Below, piece by piece: positions 46,447 to 59,050 of a stretch of DNA of 64,000 nt. The number at the start of each line of letters is the position of its first letter. The stretch's first letter is position 1. The position numbers and the translations under genes are program-made. The notes under the pieces were generated by a model. That model was not told where the DNA came from, ran no database searches, and worked only from the letters and a program-made list of their open reading frames with translations. Location: assembly GCA_028538565.1 (NCBI GenBank), contig JAPQWN010000002.1:86668521-86732520 (forward strand), given 5' to 3'. This DNA comes from Umbellularia californica (Eukaryota > Streptophyta > Magnoliopsida > Laurales > Lauraceae).

Positions 46447-47030
46447 CTGTTACATGCTGGAGGCCAATTTATGTGGGATCCAAGCTGCACACAATGTGGA
46501 TCCCATCATGTTGATTCTGAGAAAAGGATTGGCTTCTCATCTGGTGGGCCACTTAACTACTTTGAATGTGATCCTTTGCACATCTTTATCAATTTGTCCA
46601 TTTCTCTGTGAATATTTGGCTCAACCTATGATTGGACCTGCCCTGTTTTGAGCCATGGGTTTTTTCATGGTGAGGCCGGCACGAATCACGATGAGTGGCT
46701 TAGAGGCCAAAGCATGCTACTTTGGCATTTGAAAAGATTCGTAGCTCTTACATACCGTGTGGTCTATGTACGCCTGATCCAAGCTGCATACAATGTGGAT
46801 CCTTATCATGTTGATGCTGAGAAAAGGATTGTCCCTTGTCAGGTTGGCCACTTGTCTACTTTGAATATGATCCTTGATTCATCTTTATCAATTGCCCATT
46901 TCTTTCTGCATGTTTGCCTCACCCTATGATCAGACCTGCCCCGTTTTGTGCCATGGCCTTTTCATGGTGAGGCCTGCTTGATAAGTGGCTTAGATGTTGC
47001 CAAGGCATGCTACTTTGGCATGTAGGAGCT
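46447..47030. repeat. Tandem duplication of about 300 bp downstream of the NTPase gene
   Basis: Unit 1 (about 46447-46740) and unit 2 (about 46741-47030) share GATCCAAGCTGCA, CAATGTGGATCC, GAGAAAAGGATTG and GCATGCTACTTTGGCAT in the same order. They have diverged by roughly one base in eight. They start 130 bp after the stop codon, so unit 1 may be part of the 3' untranslated region. Confidence 0.85.
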
Positions 47031-50000
47031 GTGAGTTCATTTGACATGGGACTTTTGGAAGACCTCTTAGCAGCAAAATTGAAAGAATAGTTACTGGCTA
47101 AATTATCAACTAGCTAAAAATTGTTTTTGGTTAGGAAAAACTGAGGTTAATATAAGTGATATTGATAACCTTTCAGATTGATACTTGGTGGGAGCATATT
47201 CATGTTTCGCAAGTGGTCCACCTTTCCCAGGTTACATGTAAGCACCTATTGATGTTAGTTCATAACTCCTTAAAGTCAACCATCATTCTTTTACTTTTTT
47301 TTTCTTTTTTTGGCATTTTTGTTTCTAAATTTTATTTGGTTAAAGGCATAGAAGCCATGATATAGAATCTTGTTAAATCTGTTGTCTTACCTTCCTGGAG
47401 AAGACATACCCATATGTTTTGAATGGTAAAAGAAAAACACATATTGCTCTGTTTGGTTTTTGAGATGGCATGGTTCATGTCTGCATTTGTGAGTTGACTT
47501 CGACATCATTTGAGTCCTTGGTTCTCAAAAATACAGAATCTTACTGTCATGTACAATTAGTTCATGTGTAATTGCTTTCAAAACTTCCTGTGTGATCGGA
47601 ATGTTTAGGTAGATCGGTAACTTTTCAAGGTTTTCTAAATATAATTCCAGATGTATGGCTGTTGTTTAACAAAGTTATCTTCGTTTATTGAAGCTCTCCT
47701 TGTTCTTTACAATTTGAAAAATTACATACAGGTTTTCGCCGTCAAAAATGAACACACAGTCGGTCCAAAATGAGTACACAGTCGATCCGATGGTCCAGTC
47801 CATTTGGATGTGTGCCAAACCCGGGATCAGTGACTATTAGGGGGATCCTTATTTTATGGTGGCCCCCACTAGGTGTTTAGGTGTACAACGTGAGCACTGG
47901 TGCTTGGCAGTGGTTTCTACATTATCAAATATGTGAAATAGTAAAATGCCACAGTAACATATTGACTATATGTATCTAATTCATCCTGCTAAGTAATTCA
48001 TTCTACTGAATAAACATTCAATATGTTATTTCTACATCTAAATAACAATTTATAAGCCATGTGTGCATGTTTGTGACCAATTGTTAAATGATTACTTGCA
48101 TTCTCAATTCTCATCTCCAATTGTGAATGTTTCACCTAAACTACATCTCTACCTTACATCTTTCCGTTCACTTCTTTTATAGCTACTACTACTAGTTATA
48201 ACTTAAAACCCCATATACTAAAAATTTCTAAGAACTCAATTGAAGTAGCCATTGAGTTCCTGCTTTCAAAATCCCAACTGCCAGTAATATCTATGATTGA
48301 GATTTTGTTTTAAAAGCTAGAACCCCGTCACAGAAGAGCAAAACATCCTTGTACATTTGTCATATTAGGAGGCAATTTTTGCCAAAAAAAAAAAAAGTTT
48401 ATCTGTGACAAGACAATTCGGCTGAAAATGGTAATTGGCCTTGCAGTCTGAACTGAACAGGACACTGAAATGAAGATTTTGGTCAACCAGTCCTGAAATT
48501 CTGCACAGTTTCACACGGGGGTCTAAAATTTTAAATGGAATTTCAGAAGGGGTTGTTCAATTTGGTGTACTAACTGAGCTGATTAGTATCTGACATTTCA
48601 AATAAAAGGAATCTAATTTGATATCTATGGATGAATCCAAAAATTACATCATCCAAAACCTAAATGAATAGGAAGAAATTTGATATCAAACTAACCATCT
48701 TCCTGTGTAGTACCTTCTGTCTTTTTGTTTGCTTCTCCAAGGATTATGATTGAATGATAACTCCATTTAACTCTCCAGGTCTTGGATCTCCTCCAATGTG
48801 TCTAGCAACCTCTGTGGGGCTTGAGAATTGTCCTTTCTCAGGATGTGCCAGGAGAAGGCACGTTTGGAATTGTTTTCCACAGTGAGATTTTGGATCCCCA
48901 ATGCCTTGGCGTTGTTTACTGCAATAATAAGCCATCATTTCTGCTTCATTTACAATTCTCATTCCTACTGGACCTGCAGACCTACAAATAGGGAGGATGA
49001 ATCATAAATCACCACTTTTAAGTCCTGCAGGATGGGGTAGCAAATTCTTATTAGTTATCGATATGTTGCATCAATGGTCATCTTTTCATTTTACCTTTTT
49101 TATGGGCTTCTTGTAAGTATTTTGTACTGTTCAGAAATTTTGCTTATGTTCTGATATAGAGGTGCGGCTCACGCATTAAAATTGCGTATTGATTTATGAG
49201 TGTTGTAGATCAATGGCATGCTACTTGTTTCCATCATCATCCATATCTTTGTCACCTCATTTTTCTGTGTTTAAAACATATTTTTTAACAAGCTTTGGAA
49301 CGTAGAGCAATGGAGTTCTCCTACTTTGATCCCTTCTATTATCTAGCAAGTCCATCATCATCCCTTTTTTTTTATTAGTATTATCATTTGTTGTTTTTGT
49401 TTCTTGGAGGGGAGAGAAAAACATTGAAAAGAAAATAAGAGAAGTAAGTTACAGTTGGTGGTGTTGAGAAATGTCTCCTTGGCTCCAAACATGGATACAA
49501 TCTACACAGTTAGGATCTAAGATTTTGTATATGAGTACATTATCATTGTATTAAATGATTCAGAATTCTTATCAAAGGGTTCGGTTGATGGTGATGGGGC
49601 TGGTTATTTGCATGGTGGGAATGAGTTCTTTCCATACCCACCAGTCTTGATTTTCATGCTCCCAGGGGGACCCCATGCGCCAATTCACACCTGAAGTGTT
49701 TAAAACGTGTGGCAGATCATTGCCCTATATACCTGTCTATGTTTACCATGTATGTACTATCCCTCTCCCCAGAAACAGTTTCCACCAGCTTTTAAACTTG
49801 ACTCTCATATGAATTCCGTTGATCCCCCAATTTATGTTGAATTTAGTCCAATGTTGAATAATAGTCGGATTGATCAATAATAGGTGGATATTCTTTTTAT
49901 TAGAGTTGGACCCATTGGTAGATTATTAGTTATAAAACCTCTGATTTATTTGTAATTTTTTTTTCAGCGTTTAATGAGTGACCAATCAGACTGGGACCAA

Positions 50001-51876
50001 CTCCTGTTGGGATGAAATGTTTTGACGGCCTATAAAGAGTAGCAGATATTTTGAGTGGTTTAAAATAATGCCCCCAAATACTAGGTCAGGATCTTGATAT
50101 TTAGAACTTCATAATGATTTTAACTGTATTTAATATTAATCTCATTTTTTTTATTCTTAATTACTTAAAAATTTATTTATTTATTTATTCCAACAACTTT
50201 GCAATTATTATATATATATATATATATATATTAAAGCAGCTGCTCAATTATTTCTCCCTTATAGTAACTACTAAAATTTTCCTTCAATAATCGCTTTCTA
50301 CTCTTATCATACATATCATTTCTAATCATACCGAACTTCAACTTTATCCTTATCAAATAACCTCTTAATATCCTTATGACACATATAGTTTCTAATCATA
50401 TGATTAATGATCCACATAATTTTGGTTTAAGATTAGATGTATGCTCATTCAGCCCATTTCTCAAAGCTTTTCAAGCATGAAAACTCGATACTCAAGTTCT
50501 ATTCGCCACCTCAACATCAGCTAGGTGTTCACTTCTCCAATCATCAATGGGAAACATATGCCACCATGGAGGGTTCCCTTGGAATCATCTTGCTTGGTAT
50601 GTATTTTCTGCATTCAAGTACTTGGCCCCCACCCATATGTGTATTAAGAAGCTTGATGTTGTGCTTGACTTTTGGGCATGTGATTTCAAGCTTTACTTAG
50701 TTTAATTATGTTGTTTTTAAATTCTTTTACAAATGGTTGTTTAATTTGGAATAAATTTTAAGTATAATTATTTATATTTATTTATTCAAATATCACATTC
50801 GTTAAGGCCCTTTCAATTTTTTTTTTTATATGCACAAATATTGCTTTTCTATTGGAATACATGTTTTTATTCTTTTTTTTTTTTTTTTTGGCCTATATTG
50901 GGCACGGGCCTCTCACACTAATAATATCTTAAAGCTATTTATGCTCGTTATCCCTACACGTGATTGTATCTTTTCAGTTTAGCTGCTGCCCCTATTGGAT
51001 TAAAATTTGTCTCAACGGCACTACAATTAGGGAGCATTAGTGGTTCAATTATTATATATATTGTAGGGAACATGAGTGCATGTTTGAGTTGTATCAGAGG
51101 AGAAAAAAAAGGCACATAATCATCCAATTTAAATCGCCACGAAATGGATGATAGATCAAAACTTGCTCATCATCTGCGGGTCGATTACATAGCTTTAAGT
51201 TCCAATCAACTACCTCAGAAAAAAAAATTTGTGGGGCTCCACAATATATTTTCACTCAGGCCCTTCACTGCCCGTGCCCAGTGGATTGTAACGTGCCACG
51301 GCACATTGACTGCCTTACTGGGCCTGAGCGGCATGATCCATTTGACATCTATACTGAGGAGAGATAAAAGTCAATTTGGAAAATTTTCTCAACCATGGTT
51401 GTAATATATATACTGATTTTAGGAAGGGAAATCATATGGTAAGGTGTGTAAAGAAAGCTTCATCATGAATCTTTCAACGTGATTAAGTGGGATCGGATCT
51501 TCAAAATGATTCTAGATACATTATATAGACTAATAGGCCCATAGTAATTTAAAGGATGAGCTCCTCATTTTATTTTCAAGTAAGATGAGGAGGAGGACAA
51601 GAAACTAAAATAGAGTGGGTGAGGAAGAGTATGTTGGGCAGTTCCCAGAGAAAAAAACAATATTTGAAAAACTGTTAATTTAATTATTTTTATTTTTAAT
51701 GGTTATCTTCAAAAGTGGAGCATTTTCATTAGTAGGTTTTTCATAAAAATAACTAGTACTTTTGGGGCACGTTTGTGTAAAGGCCATTTCCATGGGAAGA
51801 TCTTGGATGGTGGTGAAATCAGCTTGGGTGTTTTATATTTTCATTTGAATCATGAAACAGTAAGAGTGATCAAGGT
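47031..51876. other. Intergenic, no gene recognised
   Basis: AT-rich DNA. At 47763-47880 the phrase GATGGTCCAGTCCATTTGGA resembles the units of the array at 52300-53225. An (AT)n run is at about 50208-50230 and a T-run at about 50874-50889. A minus-strand frame at 48962-48744 looks mildly protein-like but has no family I know. A plus-strand frame at 50437-50700 is likewise unassigned. Confidence 0.4.
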
Positions 51877-52265
51877 GTAGCAGGGAATTGGCAGCTTTCT
51901 ATGAAAATGGACCTTTCCCTATTGCAGACAACATGTCACTTGTCTGGAATGACTATGGTTGGGATGAAATGATGTTGGCAATGATCTTTATGGCTTCATG
52001 CATGCATTTTCATCTAAGCATCCACAGTTGGCAAAGAATGATGTTTTATTTTGTAACCGGGGAATCATATGTTGGGCACTACATCCATGCTTTTGCGTCT
52101 TGGATCCATCAAGGAAATAAAGAGAAAGAAGGAATTCATATAAACTTGAAGGGATTCACCATTGGTAATGGACTTAGGGATCCTACTATATTCAGTATAA
52201 AGCTTACACAGATTATGCATTGGAGATGAGCATAATTCAAGAACCTGGAGTTTATCTGTGTGTAT
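51877..52265 (+). pseudogene. Serine carboxypeptidase (S10) pseudogene fragment
   Basis: Translation in shifting frames follows a plant serine carboxypeptidase. CSRELAAFYENGPFPIADNM then SLVWNDYGWDE is followed by a gap where the VDQPTGTGFS-type block should be. Next come NDLYGFMHAF and KHPQLAKND in other frames, then the catalytic serine region TGESYVGHY, then EGIHINLKGFTIGNGLRDPT, and after another shift QYKAYTDYALEMSIIQEPG. There are at least three frameshifts and an internal deletion. The regions carrying catalytic Asp and His are absent. The exons are fused without introns over this part, so it may be a partial copy or a processed fragment. Confidence 0.85.
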
Positions 52266-53225
52266 GTATATATCCCATACGCACAGTGCACATGAAGATC
52301 TCAATGCGCACCTCGCCGTGGAGCCACATGATGGAGCACATGGAGACAGGGTGATTGAATGTCTAAATGTGGCCTGCCGATGTAAAAAAAATAAATAAAA
52401 TGAATCCTAACTAATCATCCTATCCCCTTCATCAAAGGTTCATAAATTCTCACTATAAAAAAAGTGTGCAGCCCATCCAACGGTCTAGTCCATTCGAATT
52501 GGTGCAAATTCAAGGATCTGATGACAATCAAGGGGCTGGGTGTGTGGTCCATTTAGATGGACCATCATGTGGGACCCGCTATAAGGTGTGCATGGATGTG
52601 AAAGGAAAGAAGGTATGCATTGGAACTCTGTATATTGGGAGTAATCACATGCGCGTGGTGCACAAGGAGCTCTCCATGCTCCCCTTGCCATGGACCCTAC
52701 GTGGTGGACCACATGGAGATGGGGTTGGGGGGATTGAAAGATTTGGTTGTGGCTTACTCATTTAAAAAAACACAAAGAAAGAAACCCACCTAATCATCCT
52801 AGCCCCTTCATCAAAGGGCTACAAGTTTCGAATGGGTGGGATCCAGTGGCTAGTGGGGGCGGGGTTGGTCCATTTGGATAGACTATTAGGTGGGACCCAC
52901 TATAAGGTGCCTACAGGTGTGCATGGAAAGGTGTGTCATGAGCATGATGCGCATGGATTGCTCCATGTGCACCTTGTTGTGGGCAATCCATGTGCATCAC
53001 GCCTACGGCACACTTGGAGATGGGGCTTTTGGGGGTGGGGGATTAAAAGATCCGGTTGTGGCCTACCCATGTTCAAAAAAAGAATCCCATGTGATCATCC
53101 TATCCTCTTCCTCGAAGGTCCACAAATCCTCACCATAAAAAATGTATATAGAGTCAATACAGCAGTCCAATCCATTTCGATAGGTGCAAATCAAGACGTC
53201 CGATAAAAATACTAGGTTGGCTCAA
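52266..53225. repeat. Tandem array, about 2.5 units of 300-380 bp
   Basis: The marker phrase AATCATCCTATCCCCTTCAT occurs (with variation) at about 52414, 52791 and 53093. GGTCCATTTAGATGGACCAT or a variant follows at about 52550 and 52867, with a CACATGGAGA- or CACTTGGAGA-like phrase in each unit (52336, 52711, 53010). It lies directly after the carboxypeptidase fragment. Open frames across it are accidental. Confidence 0.75.
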
Positions 53226-53970
53226 GGTAGGCTCTATCTCCTGAAAAATAAGGAGTAAAAAGGAGCGTTTTTAAATGGGGAGTTTTTGAGAATCTCTCAT
53301 ATATACATAATGGTTCATTTCAAATTAAATCCAATTTAGGATGTAGGGGAATGCTGCCAAATTATGTTTGCTGACAATTGATGGCAATACGTGTGTCTGT
53401 TAAGGGCTTAGATTGGTGATATGGGCCTCACTCTGAAAAATAGAGCGATAGAAATGGGTCATTACAAGCTTTTCTTTTTTTTCTTTTTAACACATTAAAT
53501 GTATACAAAATTACAAAGCAGTGAGGTGCACATGTCAATTTGTTTGGATGAGAGATGAGGTTTTTATTAAGAAGAGAGAGAGAGGGGAATACATGGGCTT
53601 AAGCCCCAAAAAAAAACCACAACCCCTAAAAGAGCATAAATACAAGCCTCATGAGGAAGACAAAATTGAGAGGAGAAAGGTTACCGAAGATGAACTCCCA
53701 AAAAACTCAGGATAGAGAGATAATGTTGAAATAAGTTTGGATATATTTATTATTAGTCATTAATAAATGCATTTAGTGGAAAGTCAATAAGGTCTCTCAT
53801 GTTAATATTGTATTTGAATAGAGTGATAAGGTTGAAATAAATTGATATAGTTCACTTGCCTTTGAATAAAAAATTATAGAGTTCATCAAATGTGATAAAA
53901 AGAAGAAAAAATTGAACTATAAGGATAAGGATGAGACAAAATGCACAGAAAGAGAGCTTCATTGGAGTCC
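53226..53970. other. Upstream region of the neprosin-type gene
   Basis: AT-rich sequence, no gene. It probably holds the distal promoter for the gene starting at 54356. Confidence 0.4.
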
Positions 53971-53976
53971 AGCCTC

Positions 53977-53984
53977 TATAAATA
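53977..53984 (+). promoter_or_regulatory. Probable TATA box of the neprosin-type gene
   Basis: TATAAATA in the context CCTCTATAAATAGGACTG, about 370 bases before the start codon. Transcription would begin near 54010, giving a 5' leader of about 340 bases that may itself be spliced. It is a good match to the plant TATA consensus, but function is inferred. Confidence 0.5.
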
Positions 53985-54355
53985 GGACTGTAACCAAACA
54001 ATTCTACAGACACATAGACGATATCTTTTCATTCAGCTTCTGGTTTGTTGCTTACGTTGGTACCTGCATTGATCTTGAATTTTTATAATTTAAGTTACAA
54101 TTGTTTTTTGCTGCAAATGAGTTACATGATAATTCAATTTAAGTGTAAGCAGAGATAGACAACACTCAAAATTTATGCTCAGATCAAGTTACCTACACTC
54201 AGTTTTGTATATCCAAATAGATCATAACAAGCATCACATGCATGATATCGTAGCATTTTTTTTTCTTTTCAGAAATCATGCCTATGTTATTTAGATTTAA
54301 GTCTCTAACCGTCTTCTCCTATGATGATAGGCTAATGTCTGTACAATCTGTTACA

Positions 54356-57300
54356 ATGGCAAGAATAAACCATGAAAAGGTCATTTGGACTTTAATAGCT
54401 GCTTGTTTGGTTCTCATTGGTGGAGTTGTTGGAGGAAGAACCCCCACAGATCTGGAAATAAGGAGGCAACTGAAACAACTCAACAAGCCAGCAGTGAAAC
54501 GCTTTAAGGTGGTTAATTATTTTGGTTTCAACATTTGTGTTTTTTAGCTCTCAAGCAAGATTTCCCATCTCTAATCTAAATGAATTTTGGGCTGTTGATT
54601 AAGAAATTGATGGTTTTAACTACAGTTTTGTTTAGGTGTTCTTTTTGGGCTTGTTTTGGCATTTTGTCAATACATATGTCCAAATTAGCAGAGAAAAAAA
54701 ATTCGACATTTACCTTTTTAGTGTTACTCAACCCTAATAACTTGACCAGTCTCAAAAGTGTCCTCCTATGAACCACTAGAATAGATTGGTTGACCAATTC
54801 TTGAACCAAACCTGTAGAAATCTATTTCTACATGACTTCGTTTCCATGTATGTGATTGGTTAAAGTAAAATAGCTAGGACCACCTTAGGATGAGATACAC
54901 CAGATGGTTGGTTTTCCAATCAAAAGAGGTGCTGCATCAACCACAATGGCTTTTTTTTTTTTTTTTTTTTTTTATTAAAAAAATTATTGTATGAAATCAC
55001 TTGTTGGCTTATTGAAAGCACTGCGTCTTGTGAGAGCCACGTGATCTAGACTAATAGTCAACTCGCTATGTCTCGATCTTCTTAATTTTCTAAACCCTGC
55101 CTTGTGGAGCTGGGATCTAACCGTGACACCCCGAAGTCCCGTATCGACTATAAAGAGAAAAGTGAATGGGGTTATATGTAGAGCTTATACCCTTACCTTG
55201 CATGAGGCCCTTCAAAAGAAAAAATGTGAGGCCCGTGGGCCAGCCTTTTGATGGGTTGAGGCCCATCACGGTCCAAAGCAGACAATATTATGCATGAGTA
55301 TGGGGTGGGGTGTTTCACTAACTCTAAGAAATCCCATGACAGTGAAAGAGAAGCCCACACTATAATAAAGAAAGTTACATGCAAAACTCATAATATCTTT
55401 TCCAGTTGCAACTCAACCTAAGGACTATTTGATTTGACGATGCCTCGCCGTGAACCTTCATCGTGCTTGAAACCAACATCTTAAAAGCTTGAATATTCAG
55501 CACATCAAAAATGATGGCTCCGTAGATCAAGATGATGGATCTCTCAAGATGATATATAGGTTTTAGAGTTGTAGAGGGTTGTGTTTTGGGTTTCTAAAAC
55601 CATGAATATATGGGCCAAAAATCATTAGTATTAGGAGCAATTGGAATAGGATCAAGAAAGGCGGTTTGGTTAAAAAACAAAACTGTAGCTTACGTTCGCG
55701 CAAAATGACCGACCAGTTTGCTTGAGCGACCAAATAGTTCATTTGAGGGTGACATAACTTTCTAAATGGCAACTCACAGGCTCGCTCAAACGAGTAATGT
55801 CTCTGTCTCACACTGCCTAGGCTCGCTCGAGCAATTAGTGTCTCAGGCTACAATGTTGCAATCCTTTAGCTCTTCTTCAGTCCATAGTTCTAATTCTCTT
55901 CAAACTTCATCTTCATACTTTAATTACGAAGGCAATCACAATCCAGCAAAAAATAGAAAATTACAATTCAATATGGACTAGAGTTTTGTTCCAAAAACCA
56001 ATGAATTAGCCAACTAGAAACTTTACGGTAATTGATTGATTAATTAATAACATATATATATATATATATTATATTAAGATTGACATCTTGGATTATAAGG
56101 GTTGATGTTTATAACATTTTTCTTCCTTGATTGCAGAGTGATGATGGTATCATTGACTGTGTTGATATCTACAAGCAGCCTGCATTTGACCATCCTCTAC
56201 TTAAAAACCATACAATTAAGGTTATCAAGCATCTTTTCATTATTCTGTTGTCATATATTTAACAAGTATTGTCATATATTTAACAAGTAGCGAGCCCTAC
56301 TGAAACAAATATCTTGAAATTTGCATGGATTTGTAGTATGTATTTTATATGTTCTCAATATTTTAAACTTATGAATTGAAGACTTTTAAGGCGGCGGAAC
56401 CGGGAAACTGTCCTTCGGATTTTCATGGATCTGTAATATATATTTCATATGTTCTCAATGTCTTAAACTTATGATTTGAAGACTTTTAAGGAAAGGTGGA
56501 ATCAAGAAATTGTCTTTGGGGGTTCTCCCCCAAACTGGGTTACCAAAATAATCCATGTCTCAGGGGCGCGAGTGGGGTTTGTATGATAATAATATTTCTT
56601 CCTCAGGATCTGCGAATGTGAGGTTATTACAATTGCATTTCTTCCTCAGGAGAGTAGAGAGTGATGGGGGACAGGGGGGTGTGCAGAGAGCAATAGAGTC
56701 TCCATACCTTATGGTATTTTGGGCAAAAGAGTGTGTGTATGGAGTACGCACGGGGAGTGTAGTGCGGACAAGATAGCAAAAACCAGTGTGCATTTAGTAG
56801 CTCTCTTATAGAGAAATAAGAATTTTAGAAATGACAATTATGTCCTCTCAAACTTAAGTGAAAAAGAAAAATGAAATGAGAGCAATTTCTGGACATCTGA
56901 TGGGTATGGTGCAAAATGGAAAGTTCCATAAAAAAATTCTATATACCCATCAAGCCCTGTTATACTCTTAAAACTTCCGAAATACTTGTCACTGACGAAA
57001 TCACAAAACTACCATTTCTAAGCCCAAACTTGTCTAATTGCAACCGAACCAACAAAGTCATTGATCTAACACAAACGCGTAATTAATTAATATCTAAATA
57101 GAATTAATCAATTTCCGGTTACAATCGATTAAGGTCGGGGCCTTATACCCCCAAATTTCTACTTATGAGTTTTAAGTTTTTCTGACTAAATGATGGTTAA
57201 CTTTCAACATCCTTAATTACTAGGGTAACCCAACTCACTTCATTGTTTCCTTTGATTGTTTTGTAATGTGTATTATAGATGAGGCCAAGTGACTATGTTA

Positions 57301-57446
57301 GTGAGAAGTACTCCTCAAAGCCAATAGAAGAGCCGTGGAGAAAGGGAGAAAGCTGTCCTGAAGGAACAATTCCCATTATAAGAACTCGAAAGAGCGACCT
57401 GCTTAGAAGGATTTCTGTACAGAATTCTGCTCCACCAGCTTTCGAA
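54356..57446 (+). CDS. Neprosin-family protein, first three exons (N-terminal 135 residues)
   Basis: The exons are 54356-54508 (51 codons), 56137-56220 (28) and 57279-57446 (56), all phase 0 with GT..AG introns. Exon 1 starts MARINHEKVIWTLIAACLVL, a signal peptide with a hydrophobic core at residues 9-27, then a QLKQLNKPAVKRFK segment. Exon 2 has the family hallmark CVDIYKQPAFDHPLLKNHTI. Exon 3 starts MRPSDYVSEKY and has CPEGTIPIIRTRKSDLLR, the end of the neprosin activation peptide (DUF4409). The catalytic neprosin domain (DUF239) should follow, but after the GTAAGT donor at 57447 the window holds only transposons. An in-frame ATG at 54278 is upstream, but 54356 fits the signal peptide better. 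Such proteins are secreted prolyl endopeptidases or relatives. Confidence 0.82.
55125..55320 (-). mobile_element. Short LTR-like repeat, intron 1 of the neprosin-type gene
   Basis: It starts GTGACACCCCGAAGTCCCG and ends GGGTGGGGTGTTTCA. It is the same family as the two copies at 11480-11822, sharing AAAGAGAAAAGTGAATGGGG and GAGGCCCGTGGGCC. A 5-bp repeat CTAAC flanks it loosely (about 55119-55123 and 55318-55322). It has TG-like and CA ends, no coding region, and is probably a solo LTR of a small retrotransposon. Confidence 0.6.
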
Positions 57447-57700
57447 GTAAGTCATTATTAGCTCATGTGAGTAGCCTAATGTTATTTCATCATCAAATCA
57501 ACTTTGACAAGCATGGCCACTCACCTAGCTAATGGACCAACTCACCTTTAACAAAAATGATGTATACTGTGTTTGAATTGAGAAATGACAAAGCTTTGTC
57601 TAGATCTATTGTAGCATAGGTCAAGTTTGTTGGCAAAGGGCATGTTTGGCGGGCCTGATCCAATTTTAAAAAACGAAAAGCAAACTTAATATATATATAT

Positions 57701-57808
57701 ATATATATAGGGAAATGCTCCTATGAGAGATGCTCTTACTTTACTATGAGAGATAAGATACCTCATCTATCATCAGTAAGGTCGGAGATGCTTTCATAGG
57801 AGCATCTC

Positions 57809-57819
<11 letters not shown>
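57701..57819. mobile_element. Hairpin MITE copy 3, inserted in an (AT)n tract
   Basis: The element proper is 57710-57810 (101 bp), from GGGAAATGCTCCTATGAGAG to TTTCATAGGAGCATCTCCC. It has lost part of the interior compared with copy 1. Its flanks are ATATATATA on both sides, consistent with a 9-bp duplication but not proof, because the target is itself a repeat. Confidence 0.7.
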
Positions 57820-57853
<34 letters not shown>

Positions 57854-58265
57854 AGGCAAAGTTGTGTATAGGCAAATTTGTAAAAAGTAGAAACACTACA
57901 TGCAAACTTATCTTATTGTAAAAGTTATATAAATGGACATACTTGAAAGAAAATAAAACAAAAAAAGAGTATGTACAAGATACTATTTGAAAAAGTTATC
58001 TTTGTTTAGTTTTTCAAAATAGAGGCAATATGACAGGTTCATCTGATTGCATTCATTTACATTGGTAAATCATTCACATGTGTAATTGTTTTAAATTGTC
58101 ACATTTATTTGAAGTGATTTACATGAGTGATGCGTAAATGGGGTGTAAACATGATGTGTCAATAAGGACATACACCAAAATTCTCACACCTACAAAAGTG
58201 TGAAAGTGGTCGCACCTCCTCTGGCAAAGAGGTGCTAGTATAGTCCCCATACAACGACTTTTTCT
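57820..58265. other. Third intron or 3' region of the neprosin-type gene
   Basis: AT-rich, with a long (AT)n run up to about 57848. TTTACAT and ACATGTG-like phrases (58075-58160) resemble the Harbinger element at 29372. No exon is seen. Confidence 0.35.
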
Positions 58266-59050
58266 CCTATGGCTAGGGTTGTAAACGAGTTGGTTCCGGT
58301 TCCGGTCAGGGTCCAGGGTGGAACCGGAACCGTTTTCTAAAAGGGGGAACCGGAACTGAAACCGATAATATTAATGGGAACCAGAACCGGAACCGAAACT
58401 ATTTGTGAGGCGGGTCTGGTTCCGGTTGTGGGTATGATTTCGGGTCTAGACTAATACCTGTGTTTTTCTTTTTAAAAAACTATGCTTTAGTAAAGTAAAG
58501 AGATGTATTAATTCAATCAAGTGTTTTGAATCAATAATGATGTATTTTTGAGAAAAGCATAGTGATATTTATGTATTAATTCAACTTATATCAGCATTTT
58601 TTATCTGATTCTTTAATAGTGCATTATGTTTTGAATTTCTCTTTTATGAAAAGTTATTAGTAGACCTGAATATTTAATGGTAAATGATGATCGGATGAAT
58701 TTTATAGTAGAATACCAGTAGATTGATTTTTTTTTTAATTCTAAATAAATGGGACTAGCAATGACTTTTTGAATTAAGCCACCACTCAAGTCGTCAAAAG
58801 TGGAGGCTACGTTAACATAAGGTAACTTTAGTCCGTGAAAACAGATTGGGTCGGGTCTCGGGTCCACGGGTCTGAATCACTGTAGATCCAGAACCGAAAC
58901 TGTTTAGGTATCGGTTCAAAAAAAAAAGGATCCGGAACCAGAAACATTTGCTTATCGGAACCAAAATAAGGACTCAAACCCGGAACATAACGGGTCGGAA
59001 CCTTCGGATAATCGGAAAATCGGGGACCCATTTACAACCCTACCTATGGC
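58266..59050. mobile_element. hAT-type element with 8-bp target duplication
   Basis: The element proper is 58274-59042 (769 bp). It starts TAGGGTTGTAAACGAGTTGG and ends CCCATTTACAACCCTA. A perfect 8-bp duplication CCTATGGC lies at 58266-58273 and 59043-59050. Subterminal GGTTCCGG and CCGGAACC repeats are dense at both ends. No transposase. It is related in its ends and subterminal repeats to the element at 14957. Confidence 0.85.

Noticed and set aside
48744..48962. 72-codon minus-strand frame with mildly protein-like composition
   Set aside because: No family is recognised, and there is no exon partner or splice context.
50437..50700. N-terminal part of the serine carboxypeptidase
   Set aside because: The frame does not resemble the S10 propeptide or the GGPGCSS region. 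It cannot be linked to the fragment at 51877.
52466..53206. Frames of 99 and 124 codons on the + strand
   Set aside because: They run through a tandem array and share the repeat's own periodicity. They are repeat artefacts.
54278..54355. Upstream in-frame ATG for the neprosin-type gene
   Set aside because: It would put 26 residues ahead of a good signal peptide. The start at 54356 gives the normal length and layout for the family.
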